Source of the DNA: Oscillospiraceae bacterium
GTDB lineage: Bacteria; Bacillota; Clostridia; Oscillospirales; Ruminococcaceae
Direction: 5' to 3'
Length of the DNA stretch: 41,812 nucleotides
Assembly (NCBI GenBank): GCA_009778115.1
Contig: WRKL01000008.1
Span: 1-41,812, forward strand
Shown here: positions 27,526-37,139 of the stretch, in pieces
Position numbering within the stretch: the stretch's first letter is position 1
How the letters are laid out: every line of letters starts with the position of its first letter
Position numbers and translations under genes: made by a program
Notes under the pieces: generated by a model
What the model was told of the DNA's origin: nothing
What the model saw: the letters and a program-made list of their open reading frames with translations, nothing else
Database searches by the model: none

Positions 27526-28680
27526 TTAAGCTAAAAATTCCATTCCCGCTTTTAATCTGTTTACAAATTCATTTATATCCTCTATTGAGGTTTCACGCGA
27601 AAAGCTGATCCGAAGCGCGGTGTCTATCTCCTGCGGACAAAGATTCATTGCGGTCAAAACATGGCTGGGTTTTCCCCGGCCGCACGCGCTCCCGCTCGAT
27701 ACATATATATCATGCTGTTCCAAATAATGCAGCATGATTTCGCTTTTGACCGTATTCGTCGCAAAACACATGATATGCGGAGCAGCATCTTCTTTTGAAA
27801 TTATCCTTATAAATCCGGTATTGCGCGCATCAGTGTTTGCGGATATGCTTGCAAGCTGTTTTCTCAGATGCATATTTAAGGATTTATAATGTTCAAGATT
27901 TGTTTTTATATCGGGGTAAACATATTTGACCGCCGCCGCAAAACCTGCTATCAGCGGAAGGCTCTGTGTTCCCGGTCTTATCCCTTTTTCCTGTTCTCCG
28001 CCCCTCATCAACGGTGTTATCCGTGTTTTTTCTTTCAAGAACAGAGCACCTATCCCGGGGGGAGCGCCAAGCTTGTGTCCGCTCACACTGATCAAATCCG
28101 CACCCAACCTGTTTGCGTTCAAAGGATACTTACAAAAAAACTGCGCCGCATCTATGTGTATTATTACATCAGGATATTTACGCTTTACTTCCCGAACGAT
28201 TCTGTGTACATCTATTCTCATTCCTGTTTCGTTATTCAGAGCCGATAGTGTTATCAGCGTCGTTTTTTCGTCCACAATGTTTATAATTTCATCTTCAATT
28301 GTTCCGGTTTGATGTTTATCGAGTTTTATAGGATGTATTTCCCATCCTTCTTGTTCCAAATGTTTTAGCGGGCTTAAAATCGACGAATGCTCAAAAGCCG
28401 TTGTAATTATCTTTTTCCCCCTGCGCACATAAGCGTTTGCCGCTCCGTATAAAGCAATGTTGTTGCTTTCGGTAGCGCCGGAAGTGAATATTATTTCAGA
28501 TGGAACGGCTCCCATAAATTGTGCAATACAAGAACGCGCCGCTGTTATTTCTTTTTCCGCTTCAAGTCCTAATTTGTGTAAAGAGGACGGATTACCGTAC
28601 ATCTTTTGCATAACAGACGAAACGGCATCCGATGCCGCTGTGCATATCGGGGCGGAAGCGGCGTTGTCAAGGTATATCGT
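27526..28680 (-). CDS. cysteine desulfurase (NifZ/IscS-type) with non-AUG start
   Basis: This PLP enzyme releases sulfur from cysteine as persulfide; the adjacent thiI suggests tRNA thiolation, as with Bacillus NifZ-ThiI. Motifs are GNPSSLHKLG, TSGATESNN, HIDAAQ, the PLP lysine in SGHKLGAPPGIG and the mobile catalytic cysteine in SSGSACGRG. The first in-frame ATG (28611) would remove the conserved IYLDNAA start of the family. That segment is encoded upstream, directly after GGGAGG (28688-28692), and an in-frame TAA lies just before it. The frame between contains only ATT (28686), ACG (28680) and ATA (28677) as possible starts. I chose ACG (spacing 7 nt, giving M-IYLDNAA; 384 residues). The catalytic residues are intact. 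Confidence 0.85.
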   Translation of the reverse strand, partial: TIYLDNAASAPICTAASDAVSSVMQKMYGNPSSLHKLGLEAEKEITAARSCIAQFMGAVPSEIIFTSGATESNNIALYGAANAYVRRGKKIITTAFEHSSILSPLKHLEQEGWEIHPIKLDKHQTGTIEDEIINIVDEKTTLITLSALNNETGMRIDVHRIVREVKRKYPDVIIHIDAAQFFCKYPLNANRLGADLISVSGHKLGAPPGIGALFLKEKTRITPLMRGGEQEKGIRPGTQSLPLIAGFAAAVKYVYPDIKTNLEHYKSLNMHLRKQLASISANTDARNTGFIRIISKEDAAPHIMCFATNTVKSEIMLHYLEQHDIYVSSGSACGRGKPSHVLTAMNLCPQEIDTALRISFSRETSIEDINEFVNRLKAGMEFLA

Positions 28681-28757
28681 CTTAATACCTCCCTCGAACA
28701 GAAATTAAATTTTCAGTTATAATCCCAATTTCTCATTGAAATTAATATTAAACCTCT

Positions 28758-28902
28758 TCGAAAATCACTTCGCAGCGCATGAACGTTCGCAGCGCATGAA
28801 CGGAAGATTTTTCGTCAAGCGTGTTAATTTATCCTTAAATATCCATGATATTCTCATCAAAACTTCCTTGTTTGACGAAAAATCATCTGCGTTCATACAT
28901 CA
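28758..28902 (-). repeat. palindromic intergenic repeat, copy 1
   Basis: About 145 bp, strongly similar to 37140-37269 over its whole length. The ends form an inverted repeat: ATGAACG (28796-28802) and ATTTTTCGTCAA (28807-28818) face TTGACGAAAAAT (28872-28883) and CGTTCAT (28890-28896). A small inverted repeat AATATC/GATATT lies in the centre. This copy contains a perfect 17-nt tandem duplication (28769-28785 and 28786-28802) that copy 2 lacks. It lies between the GxGYxYP gene and the cysteine desulfurase and would be transcribed on the minus strand. Confidence 0.8.
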
Positions 28903-28923
28903 CGTTTTAGTTTTTGAGGAGGT

Positions 28924-30870
28924 CTATTTTTTGCCATGTACTTCGAACTGCTGTATCCGTGCCACGCCGTCCGCACCCGGATTTGTGATATAAATTCTTG
29001 CGTATCGTCCGTTTACGGGTTCGACTTTTTTATCCAGCCACGCATCGGTGTTCCCCGTAACGGTGTCAGCATCAATCCAGCTTTTTCCGTCCAAGCTTAC
29101 CTGAATTTTAAAATCTTTGGTATTCAGCGATTTGTCGGAGTATGCGCACTCCGCGTTCATCAAAACATATCTTGATATTTCATATTCTTCCCCAAGATCC
29201 ACGCATACCCAGCTGTCGCCGCTCTTTGAGGTTTTCCAGCCTTGTCCTTTAGTGAAAGAACCGTTGGTTACTTTATCCGGGCAGAATGAAACGCTGTTTT
29301 CATCCGGATCCGTACTTGATGCGGTAGCTTTTGCTTGCAGCGAAACGCAGAACGGACAACCGTAAGCTTCGCGGAACAACATTGCCAGATGGTCGGCGCG
29401 AACGAATTCGACTTTATCGCCGAATCTTTCTCTGAGCGCTTCATATACCCTGTTGATACCTTCAACGCCCATTTCCCATGAAACCGCTTGCGGACAGTAA
29501 AACATCGGCTCGTGCCCGTCCCATGCCTCAATATCTTCGGTGAGGATTCTCAGAACTCTCGGCTCGTCACCGTCGTAACGGGGTTTTGCGGTAAGAAGCG
29601 GCATTTCGTCTTTCATGATCTTGAACATAACTTGTCCGTCCATACGTTCCTGGATTGATACGCCGGTTAACGACGGACAGTATTCTTCATATATATAGTC
29701 CTGATCATCGCGTATAAAGTTCCATGCGGCTATGTAGTTATATCCGGTTTTACGGAAATATTCATTGGTAAGCGTGCAATATTTTTCGAACCATTCGTTT
29801 TTCCATCTTTGCGGGTCTGTATAACCAAGCCCCGACGGTCCGGATATTATAAGGTCGTTTTCTGTCGCTGTGTTGTAGAAAAAATTGAGCATCTGCGGCC
29901 CCGCATCATAAAGAGCGGGAGAGCAGGTCCAGCTTATGGGGTATTTCCCTCTGTTTTTATTCGGCCACAACACATCGTCTTTTTTCATAGCGTGCTGGCA
30001 ATATTGAATATTATCTCCGTCACTGACCATAAAAGCAACATAGAACTTCGTTTCGAGTTTAGGCTTTTTGGGGATTACTGGAACATTGAGTTCCTGGCTG
30101 AATCCGGAATAGACGGTATAATTTTCGTAATAATCAGCGGGGACGGTAGGGATACCGTGTTCGGAGTTGATCCGGATCGTTGCACCCTCTTCGGGACCCC
30201 AGCCGATGCAGTATGTTTCCACCGGAGTGGTATCTTTGAAAAACTTTTTGATATACTCTGCTTCTTTTTCGATGCGGGGATCCAGCCACATAACCATTAA
30301 TTTTGCGGCAACCGCGAGATCTCTTATATATGCCAAATGATGTTGTTCGGCATCAACACTGACAAACAGCCGTTTTGTGCATTTTGGCCATATGTTTTCG
30401 AGAGCGTAGTCGTAAACTTCAAACTTATCCTTGAATCTGCCGCGGAAGTCGTGCAGAATTTTGAACCCGAAAGGTTCGAGTGTAAGAATATCGGCGATCC
30501 TCGCGGACACGATCAACGCATCTTCGAATCCTGCCAGTGTGGTGGCGATGTTTTTGGTGTCAAAGATCTCATCGTCATAAACAATGATTCCCTTGATCAA
30601 GGACTTATACTTTTTTATCAGAGCGTAATAATTATCGGTTTCCGCCATTTCAATGCCATGCTCTCCGGGCCAGTTTTCGGTATCCTGCCATGATTTCGGC
30701 TTATCGAAAACTATTATTTGCGGTTCGATCCGATTTGCAAGCCCTTGCAAACCTGTTACCAGGAGTTTAACGTCGTTCGGTTCCCTCCCGACGAAAACCG
30801 CATCGAGCGGCTTAACAGTTTTCCCGAAACGCGGGAATATTTGCCCTTTCGGCCAATTGAGTCCGTCCAT
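28924..30870 (-). CDS. GxGYxYP-family protein with C-terminal discoidin (F5/8 type C) domain
   Basis: A 648-residue protein of the GxGYxYP putative glycoside hydrolase family. The naming motif appears as GPSGLGYTDPQRW, and the N-terminal family domain covers about 1-230. Residues about 510-648 form a galactose-binding-like discoidin/CBM32 domain (KVTNGSFTKGQGW, WVCVDLGEEYEISRYVL, YARIYITNPG). Enzymatic activity of the family is not established. I place the start at ATG 30870, which has a perfect AGGAGG 8 nt upstream; an ATG 48 nt farther upstream has no such site. No signal peptide is visible from either start, which is odd for a carbohydrate-binding protein. It lies downstream of yidC. Confidence 0.85.
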   Translation of the reverse strand: MDGLNWPKGQIFPRFGKTVKPLDAVFVGREPNDVKLLVTGLQGLANRIEPQIIVFDKPKSWQDTENWPGEHGIEMAETDNYYALIKKYKSLIKGIIVYDDEIFDTKNIATTLAGFEDALIVSARIADILTLEPFGFKILHDFRGRFKDKFEVYDYALENIWPKCTKRLFVSVDAEQHHLAYIRDLAVAAKLMVMWLDPRIEKEAEYIKKFFKDTTPVETYCIGWGPEEGATIRINSEHGIPTVPADYYENYTVYSGFSQELNVPVIPKKPKLETKFYVAFMVSDGDNIQYCQHAMKKDDVLWPNKNRGKYPISWTCSPALYDAGPQMLNFFYNTATENDLIISGPSGLGYTDPQRWKNEWFEKYCTLTNEYFRKTGYNYIAAWNFIRDDQDYIYEEYCPSLTGVSIQERMDGQVMFKIMKDEMPLLTAKPRYDGDEPRVLRILTEDIEAWDGHEPMFYCPQAVSWEMGVEGINRVYEALRERFGDKVEFVRADHLAMLFREAYGCPFCVSLQAKATASSTDPDENSVSFCPDKVTNGSFTKGQGWKTSKSGDSWVCVDLGEEYEISRYVLMNAECAYSDKSLNTKDFKIQVSLDGKSWIDADTVTGNTDAWLDKKVEPVNGRYARIYITNPGADGVARIQQFEVHGKK

Positions 30871-30921
30871 AAATAATTCCTCCTGTTTTTTGAAATTTGT
30901 CAATTGTTCTATTGACATTTT

Positions 30922-32160
30922 TTATTTGAGATTTTTATTTTTGGGATTTTTATTATATTTACCTTTGGGTTTTGTGTTATATTTTATGTTGTCCCCCGAC
31001 TCAACGTCGTCATCCCCGTACGTTTCTTCCAATTTTTTTCTTGCTTCGGCGATTCGGCGTTTTTCGTATTCTTTCGCAGAAATTTGCTCCGGAGTTCTTT
31101 TTTTGTTGTCAGCATTTTCATCGTCTGTGTTTTCGTTAATGTCGCCGCCGTTATCGACGTCTTCTTCCGTTTCGGCGTATATTACTTTCTTTTTAGACGG
31201 TTTTCTGCGTGCTTTCATCGCTTCCTGTTCTTTGGCTATTAATTCTTTCGGGTTATACATTTTGTTCAAAATTATGGCTTGCACCACACCCAGCGCTCCG
31301 CCGATCATCCAGTATAAACTCAAACCAACCGGGAACATAAAGGACATCCACACCGTCAATAGAGGCATTATATACGTCATGCCTTTCATCATACCCGAGC
31401 CGCTTTGATCTCCGAGCTGAGCAGTAGGGCTGATACGCATAGTGAGCATGGTAGACATAAACGTGACCGCTCCTGCGATTATCGGAACCAGTATCAGAAG
31501 GTTAAACGCAAGTGTAGGTATTACGCTTAGGTCTGTGCCCGGAATCCAGAAGAAACTGAGGTCGATCCTGCCGATTTTATCCGTGAAGTTTTCTACAAAT
31601 TCGACATGGCCGTTACCTTTCATAAGTTCAACGGCTTCGCTGTTGTTAAAAAGCTTTATCAAATTAAGATCTAAAAGACGGTTTCCGACATTGATAGCTC
31701 CGTCTTTCAACGCGTTGGAACCCAATAAATTTTCCAAAAACTCCGCTCCCAGACTGTTCGCTACTTCAACGGCGGAATCTTTTAGCTCGGCCGTTATGCG
31801 CACAATATAGGTCAGGGGTTTGTACACTACTTCCAGTAAACCGAATAACAGGACGAACGGGACAAGCTGGGGAAGACATCCGCCAAGAGGTTTATAACCC
31901 TCCTGACTCATCATTTTTTGCATTTCTTCGTTATACTTTTGCTTATTGTTCCCGTATTTCTTTTTAAGCTCGTCCAACCGGGGTCTGAACGCCGCCATCT
32001 TGATTGATGACTTGTGCTGCTTGATACCCAGCGGAAACTGCGCAGTTCTTGTGACGATCGCAAATATTATGAGTGCCGCACCGTAGTTGGGGATACCCTG
32101 ATATATAAACCACATCAGCCATCCCAGCGGGGTTGCGATAATGTCTATAAAAAAACCCAT
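30922..32160 (-). CDS. yidC: membrane protein insertase YidC/Oxa1
   Basis: It inserts and folds membrane proteins, alone or with SecYEG. The 412-residue protein has the Oxa1 core with an N-terminal helix (about 8-25), an amphipathic coiled loop (about 50-95), and the conserved arginine in the hydrophilic groove just after the first helices (IVTRTAQFPLG). Four further membrane segments run to about 285. A lysine/glutamate-rich C-terminal extension of about 125 residues probably contacts the ribosome. No lipoprotein signal is seen, unlike Bacillus SpoIIIJ. AAAGGAT precedes ATG. The usual downstream partners jag and mnmE are missing. Confidence 0.94.
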   Translation of the reverse strand: MGFFIDIIATPLGWLMWFIYQGIPNYGAALIIFAIVTRTAQFPLGIKQHKSSIKMAAFRPRLDELKKKYGNNKQKYNEEMQKMMSQEGYKPLGGCLPQLVPFVLLFGLLEVVYKPLTYIVRITAELKDSAVEVANSLGAEFLENLLGSNALKDGAINVGNRLLDLNLIKLFNNSEAVELMKGNGHVEFVENFTDKIGRIDLSFFWIPGTDLSVIPTLAFNLLILVPIIAGAVTFMSTMLTMRISPTAQLGDQSGSGMMKGMTYIMPLLTVWMSFMFPVGLSLYWMIGGALGVVQAIILNKMYNPKELIAKEQEAMKARRKPSKKKVIYAETEEDVDNGGDINENTDDENADNKKRTPEQISAKEYEKRRIAEARKKLEETYGDDDVESGDNIKYNTKPKGKYNKNPKNKNLK

Positions 32161-32278
32161 TATTTATTATCCTTTCAACCGATTCAACCGATTCATTCAA
32201 AATGCCGGGTAATAACCCCTTTATTTTCAAAACCGATTTCAATAATCATGAATGTCTGCATTTAACCGGAAATTAACA

Positions 32279-33292
32279 TTAATATCCCAGAATCTTTTTG
32301 CGCTCGTTGTCAGTCCAGTGCAACGCTGTTTTTATACCGTCTTCTATGGTAAGACCGGTCTCCCAGCCTAATAATCTCCGGGCTTTGTCACAATTGGTAT
32401 AAGCTCCCGCGACATCGCCTGTCCGTCTGGCGGCATTTTTGATCGTAATATCTTTGCCGAAAACGTTTTGGAACGCCGCGACGAATTCCTTTACAGTGAC
32501 GCCTTTGCCGCTCCCGAGATTAATAACACAGTAGTCACCGTCCTGTGCGGTGAATATTTCGTCGAACTTCTCCACTGCAAGAATGTGAGCGCGCGCAAGA
32601 TCCCAAATATGAATATAATCACGAATAGCTGAACCGTCCCGGGTGGGCCAGTCCGTACCTGCAATACGAAATTCGGATTCCGCTCCCAGCGCGGTGTTAA
32701 CAAGCTTGCCCAGTATGTGCGACGGATCGGGCACAAACGGACCGGTGCGCATTTTCGGATCAGCGCCTATAGGGTTAAAATATCTCAGCGAAATTCCCTT
32801 AAAATATCCTGCGCCGCAAAAATCCTCAAGCGCAAGCTCCATACACAGTTTTGTTTTTGCGTAAGGGCTCAGGGGGAACAGCTCGCTGTCTTCGGTAACC
32901 ATAAAACTTTGCTTCGTTTTGTAAAGTGATGCGGAACTCGAAAATATGATCCTGCCGATACCCAGGGTTTTGAGCGAATGAAACAAATCAATGGATTTAG
33001 CGACATTTTCCGTATAGTACAGGTAGGGATTTTCTACCGATTCGGGGATAACGATCCGTGCGGCACAATGTATACAATGAGTTATATCCGGGTGCTGTTT
33101 TACAATTTTTTCGAGCAAGTTATGGTCGGCAATATCCCCCTCGTATAATATCCGTCCGTCCGCAAACTTCCTGCATCCGGTCACAAACGAATCGAATATA
33201 ATAGGGGTATACCCCGAATCAAGTAACGCTGAACATATAGTGGAGCCGATATAGCCCGCACCGCCGGTAACCAAAACTTTCAAATTTTTCAC
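32279..33292 (-). CDS. galE: UDP-glucose 4-epimerase
   Basis: It interconverts UDP-glucose and UDP-galactose using bound NAD. The 337-residue extended SDR protein starts with VTGGAGYIG. It has the catalytic serine region FSSSASLY and the catalytic YxxxK in SPYAKTK, then RYFNPIGADP and the substrate-binding RDGSAIRDYIHIWDLA. It starts at GTG 33292 with AAAGGA upstream. A TTG at 33283 with AGGTG at good spacing would give the very typical MKVLVTGG start and cannot be excluded. The gene interrupts the usual yidD-yidC adjacency. No other Leloir gene is present; the sugar transferase at 21533-22915 could use its product (inference). Confidence 0.93.
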   Translation of the reverse strand: MKNLKVLVTGGAGYIGSTICSALLDSGYTPIIFDSFVTGCRKFADGRILYEGDIADHNLLEKIVKQHPDITHCIHCAARIVIPESVENPYLYYTENVAKSIDLFHSLKTLGIGRIIFSSSASLYKTKQSFMVTEDSELFPLSPYAKTKLCMELALEDFCGAGYFKGISLRYFNPIGADPKMRTGPFVPDPSHILGKLVNTALGAESEFRIAGTDWPTRDGSAIRDYIHIWDLARAHILAVEKFDEIFTAQDGDYCVINLGSGKGVTVKEFVAAFQNVFGKDITIKNAARRTGDVAGAYTNCDKARRLLGWETGLTIEDGIKTALHWTDNERKKILGY

Positions 33293-33346
33293 CTAATTTT
33301 CCTTTTCCCGGTCGCTGATTATAAATTGCCGCGCGGGAACCGGTAC

Positions 33347-33586
33347 TCATGTTCGCTTATGATTTTTTTTGCGCAAATGCGGAACTTGATCAAGTCCGCC
33401 CTTACTGAAAGGATTACATCTTAGGATCCGCCATAATGCAAGGAATGTTCCCTTAAACGCGCCGCGCTCCTGTATTGCCGCAATAGCGTATTCCGAGCAG
33501 GACGGAACATATCTGCAGGACGGGGGCAAAGAGGGGCTTATTTGCTTTTTGTACAGACGTATAAGACCGATTAAAATCTTTTTCAT
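33347..33586 (-). CDS. yidD: membrane protein insertion efficiency factor YidD
   Basis: A 79-residue membrane-associated protein that assists YidC. It carries the family signature: [26 protein letters not shown] with its conserved cysteines, and [15 protein letters not shown]. The ATG overlaps the rnpA stop by 4 nt. The length is typical. It is followed by galE instead of yidC. Confidence 0.95.
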   Translation of the reverse strand: MKKILIGLIRLYKKQISPSLPPSCRYVPSCSEYAIAAIQERGAFKGTFLALWRILRCNPFSKGGLDQVPHLRKKNHKRT

Positions 33587-33978
33587 TGTATTTGCCGATT
33601 TTGGCGCGTATTCGGTTTAGCGCGGTTCGCAAGAGGTGCTTGCGAATTTGATAGCAATAGATTTAAATGCTTGCGGATAACATCTCTGACTGCATTCGAG
33701 TTTGCGGAGGGAGTGCCGGCGCGTGCCGCAAAAACCAAATCGTATCGCCGCAGATCGAACTCTTTTTCCAGTTCGGTGAGCGCAGCGGTAATCACCCGTT
33801 TTGCCCGGTTACGGCATACAGCGTTGCCGATTTTTTTCGCGGTCGAAATACCATAACGTCCGGTTGAGCGTTTGTTTCTCAGCGCATAAGTGACAACCAG
33901 CGGATGTGCTTTATACGGCGCGTTATAATAAACCCTTTTAAACTCTTTGTTTAATTTTAGTGTTGTAAGATTTCGCAT
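33583..33978 (-). CDS. rnpA: ribonuclease P protein component
   Basis: The protein subunit of RNase P, which assists the RNA subunit in 5' maturation of tRNAs. The 131-residue protein starts with LNKEFKRVY and contains the RNR-type motif in [16 protein letters not shown]. It has a basic C-terminal extension of about 20 residues. It starts 4 nt after rpmH and is cotranscribed with it, the nearly universal arrangement. Confidence 0.95.
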   Translation of the reverse strand: MRNLTTLKLNKEFKRVYYNAPYKAHPLVVTYALRNKRSTGRYGISTAKKIGNAVCRNRAKRVITAALTELEKEFDLRRYDLVFAARAGTPSANSNAVRDVIRKHLNLLLSNSQAPLANRAKPNTRQNRQIQ

Positions 33979-33982
33979 TCTC

Positions 33983-34117
33983 TTATTGCGCGAGACGCAT
34001 TCTGCCTTTGTTGCGGCGGCGTTTTAACACCTTGCGCCCGTTTGCCGATGCCATGCGTTTTCTAAATCCGTGCACTTTGTTCCGATGTCTTTTTTTAGGT
34101 TGATATGTCCTCTTCAA
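33983..34117 (-). CDS. rpmH: 50S ribosomal protein L34
   Basis: A 44-residue ribosomal protein with the classic sequence [17 protein letters not shown] and [18 protein letters not shown]. It starts at TTG (34117-34115) with GGAGG 8 nt upstream and stops at TAA 33985-33983. Downstream rnpA and yidD follow in the standard order, but dnaA is not upstream: the preceding gene is queF. Confidence 0.97.
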   Translation of the reverse strand: MKRTYQPKKRHRNKVHGFRKRMASANGRKVLKRRRNKGRMRLAQ

Positions 34118-34161
34118 TGAAAAATCCTCCAAAATGTAGAAATTTTAACTTGCAAATACAT

Positions 34162-34191
34162 AGTATAACTTATATCAACATTCAAAGTCAA
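34162..34191 (-). promoter_or_regulatory. promoter of the rpmH-rnpA operon
   Basis: On the minus strand TTGACT (34191-34186), an 18-nt spacer and TATACT (34167-34162) precede rpmH. Initiation near 34155 would leave a leader of about 38 nt. Confidence 0.6.
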
Positions 34192-34253
34192 GCGATTAAG
34201 GGCAAAAACCGATTCTGTTAATGATACTTTTACAATTCGGGAATGGACACCGG

Positions 34254-34715
34254 TTATTGCAACAAACGTTTTTGCGCTGTTTTTTCATATTCGCTGTCCT
34301 TAATACCCCAGCAGGAAAAAGGGTGTATGCTTATTCCGCCGCGGGCGTTAAATTTTCCCCTGACTTCGATGTATTTCGGCGACAAAATTTTGCGGAGATC
34401 CTTTAGTATAATATTAACACAATCCTCGTGGAAATCACCGTTGTTGCGAAAACTGAATAAATACAATTTTAAGGATTTGCTTTCAAGCATCTTTTTTGAC
34501 GGGATATACCGGATCGTAATAATACCGAAATCCGGTTGTCCGGTCAAAGGGCACAAGCTGGTAAATTCCGGACATTCGAATTCAACGGTGTAGTCAATAT
34601 CAGGATGCTTGTTGGTGAAAGTTTCCAGCAAACCGGGATCGTATTCGCTTTTGTAATCGGAAAAACCGCTGCCGAGTGATATTACACCTTCAAGTTCTTC
34701 GGATGTTCTTGACAT
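34254..34715 (-). CDS. queF: NADPH-dependent 7-cyano-7-deazaguanine reductase
   Basis: It reduces preQ0 to preQ1 in queuosine biosynthesis. The 153-residue unimodular (Bacillus-type) protein has the catalytic cysteine Cys55 in [14 protein letters not shown] with the nearby Asp62. The NADPH-binding [14 protein letters not shown] and the substrate glutamate in FHEDCVN are also present. I placed the start at ATG 34715, preceded by AAGGAG about 10 nt away; an ATG at 34766 would overlap ftsK by 34 nt and lacks a ribosome binding site. No other queuosine genes are present, so the organism may depend on imported preQ0 or have the rest elsewhere. Confidence 0.93.
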   Translation of the reverse strand: MSRTSEELEGVISLGSGFSDYKSEYDPGLLETFTNKHPDIDYTVEFECPEFTSLCPLTGQPDFGIITIRYIPSKKMLESKSLKLYLFSFRNNGDFHEDCVNIILKDLRKILSPKYIEVRGKFNARGGISIHPFSCWGIKDSEYEKTAQKRLLQ

Positions 34716-34732
34716 AAAACATAAACTCCTTG

Positions 34733-37075
34733 TTATTCTTCTTTGTTCATCTTCATTTCCATCCATTGCTGGCGTGAAATCAAGACTTTTCGCGGCTTGG
34801 AACCGTTATGTTCGCCCACGATACCCCGCTGCTCCATCATGTCTACCAGCCGTCCGGCGCGGGCATATCCTATCTTTAGCTTTCTTTGTAATGTAGATGC
34901 AGCCGCCTCATTCGCATCAACCACCAGCTCCACAGCCTCATCATACAGGTCGTCGCCGGATTCATCAGAATCTGCGGCGGAGCGCCGGGCGGATTTTTCG
35001 GAGATAGCCTGCCTGTCGATCTCATCCAAAACTTCATCGTCATAATGTGCCGAGGAGTCCTTGGATTTGATATGTTTTATAACTCTGTCGCGCTCGTCGT
35101 CGTCCACAAAACAACCTTGGATACGGACCGGCTTATTCACACCTATGGGCCGGAACAGCATATCCCCGTTTCCTAAAAGCTTTTCGGCACCGATCCCGTC
35201 AAGGATGGTACGCGAATCCACATTGGAAGAAACAGACAACGCTATACGGCTTGGAATATTTGCTTTTATCAAACCGGTAATAACATCAACCGAGGGTCGT
35301 TGTGTCGCGACTACAAGGTGCATTCCGGCGGCGCGCGCAAGCTGTGCTAAACGGCATATGGAATCCTCAACTTCCTTGGGGGCAGCCATCATCAAATCCG
35401 CAAGCTCATCCACAATGATAACGATCAGCGGCAAGTGGTCAAGCTCATTATCCTGTTGAGCAAGTTTGTTGTAGCTTTTTATATCCCGCACGCTTTTATC
35501 CGCGAATAAACGATAACGTTTAAGCATTTCGGTGACAGCCCAACCCAGCGCCCCCGCCGCTTTGCGCGGGTCGGTAACCACGGGCACAAGAAGGTGCGGT
35601 ATTCCGTTATAGACGTTCAATTCGACTTGTTTCGGGTCAATCATCAGCAGCCGCACTTCATCGGGAGAGGATTTGTACAGCAGACTTATTATCATGGAAT
35701 TTATACATACCGATTTTCCCGAACCGGTTGTCCCGGCTATGAGAAGATGGGGCATTCCGGAAAGATCCACTATTTGAGCGGCACCGGATATATCCTTACC
35801 CAGTGCTACCGAAACCTTGCTTTGGGATTTTTCAAATTCGCCGCTGTCAATCATATCGCGCAAATTTACCGTTTCCCTGTACTTATTGGGAACTTCGATA
35901 CCGACAGCGGATTTGTTTGGGACGTGCGGTTCTATACGAACGCCGGCAGCCGCAGCCAGATTTAACGCAATATCGTCTGCAAGATTGGTAATTTTGTTCA
36001 CTTTAACGCCGGCAGCCGGTTGTAATTCATAACGTGTGACCGCCGGACCCCGGGATATGTCGAGTATTCTGGTTTGTACACCAAAGCTTTTTAATGTGTC
36101 TACAAGCCGTGCCGCATTTGCTCTAAGCTCTTCGCCGGCATCGGAATTTTTTGAACGGCCGGATTTTTTCAACAAATTTGTAGAGGGGAATATGTATTCG
36201 TTTTCTTCGCCGTTGTCGTTATCATAATATTTTTCTTTTCTTAGTTTGGACGGTGCCCGCGAGGGTCTGGTAGCCCGTGAAATAATGTCCTCATAATCTA
36301 ACGGAGCTCCCTTTGTATTCCGTGTTCCGTTGTTTCCGGCAGATTCCGGCTCGAGCGGTATATCAATTCTGGAGCGTTCGGTGGGGGATGAAACCGGATG
36401 CTGCGGCAAAAAATCATTTTCGGATCCGTTGTAAGGATCTTCTTCGTCCCATGAATGGTCTTCCCTATCCCGTGCAGTTTCGGAATAACTGTGGGTAAGC
36501 TTTTTGAAAGGTTTGGATATGATCCTGAAAAGACCCGGGAGCGTGCTTCCGGTAAAGATCATAGCAAAGGTGAAGAGTAATATTATAATTATTATCCCTG
36601 CGCCCGACCGTCCGCAAAGGGCAACTATCGGTAAACCAAGCAATGCGCCGACTATTCCTCCGCCTGAAAGATTGGTTCCGTTTTCATAAATCACTCCAAT
36701 TATTTCCGCAAATCCGCCCTCAAGTTTGATATCAACAAAAATGTGTGCCGCAGAACATATAAGTATAACGATCACAATTATCTGCCATAATTTACCCTTG
36801 GTTGAAACTTTGGGACTGCTCATCGACGAAATTATTGAAATAAAGATGAAAAGCGGCCCCAGGAGCATTGCTCCGAAGCTGAACATCCCGTACAGGAAAT
36901 CGTGCAGCCATTTCCACATATTAGTTCCTTGAACAAGCGCGAGAGCGGTAAGGAACAATCCGAGTGCGAAAAAAACAATTGCCCGCAGCTGACGATTCTG
37001 TGTGACAATTTCCTTTTGTTCGGCTTTTAACGGTTTTTCCGGCTTTAACGGTTTTAACGGTTTGCGTACAGCCAT
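34733..37075 (-). CDS. ftsK: DNA translocase FtsK/SpoIIIE
   Basis: A septal ATP-dependent DNA pump that clears the chromosome from the division septum or moves it into the forespore. The 780-residue protein has an N-terminal four-helix membrane domain (about 25-180), a charged linker (about 200-320), an alpha-beta motor with Walker A GTTGSGKS and Walker [12 protein letters not shown], and a C-terminal winged-helix gamma domain. The N-terminus contains a short tandem repeat ([13 protein letters not shown]). AAAGGA lies 10 nt before ATG. TepA lies two genes upstream, as near spoIIIE in Bacillus. Confidence 0.95.
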   Translation of the reverse strand: MAVRKPLKPLKPEKPLKAEQKEIVTQNRQLRAIVFFALGLFLTALALVQGTNMWKWLHDFLYGMFSFGAMLLGPLFIFISIISSMSSPKVSTKGKLWQIIVIVILICSAAHIFVDIKLEGGFAEIIGVIYENGTNLSGGGIVGALLGLPIVALCGRSGAGIIIIILLFTFAMIFTGSTLPGLFRIISKPFKKLTHSYSETARDREDHSWDEEDPYNGSENDFLPQHPVSSPTERSRIDIPLEPESAGNNGTRNTKGAPLDYEDIISRATRPSRAPSKLRKEKYYDNDNGEENEYIFPSTNLLKKSGRSKNSDAGEELRANAARLVDTLKSFGVQTRILDISRGPAVTRYELQPAAGVKVNKITNLADDIALNLAAAAGVRIEPHVPNKSAVGIEVPNKYRETVNLRDMIDSGEFEKSQSKVSVALGKDISGAAQIVDLSGMPHLLIAGTTGSGKSVCINSMIISLLYKSSPDEVRLLMIDPKQVELNVYNGIPHLLVPVVTDPRKAAGALGWAVTEMLKRYRLFADKSVRDIKSYNKLAQQDNELDHLPLIVIIVDELADLMMAAPKEVEDSICRLAQLARAAGMHLVVATQRPSVDVITGLIKANIPSRIALSVSSNVDSRTILDGIGAEKLLGNGDMLFRPIGVNKPVRIQGCFVDDDERDRVIKHIKSKDSSAHYDDEVLDEIDRQAISEKSARRSAADSDESGDDLYDEAVELVVDANEAAASTLQRKLKIGYARAGRLVDMMEQRGIVGEHNGSKPRKVLISRQQWMEMKMNKEE

Positions 37076-37139
37076 ATTTTAAACATCCTTTACAGTTCAA
37101 AAATTACCCGGTTCCGAGACCGATAATAATTAGACTTCC

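Noticed and set aside
28758..28902. Short conserved peptide (MNxxDFSSNK...) encoded by the palindromic repeat
   Set aside because: The frame differs between the two copies after about 24 codons because of a 1-nt length difference, and neither has a ribosome binding site. Similarity is at the nucleotide level throughout.
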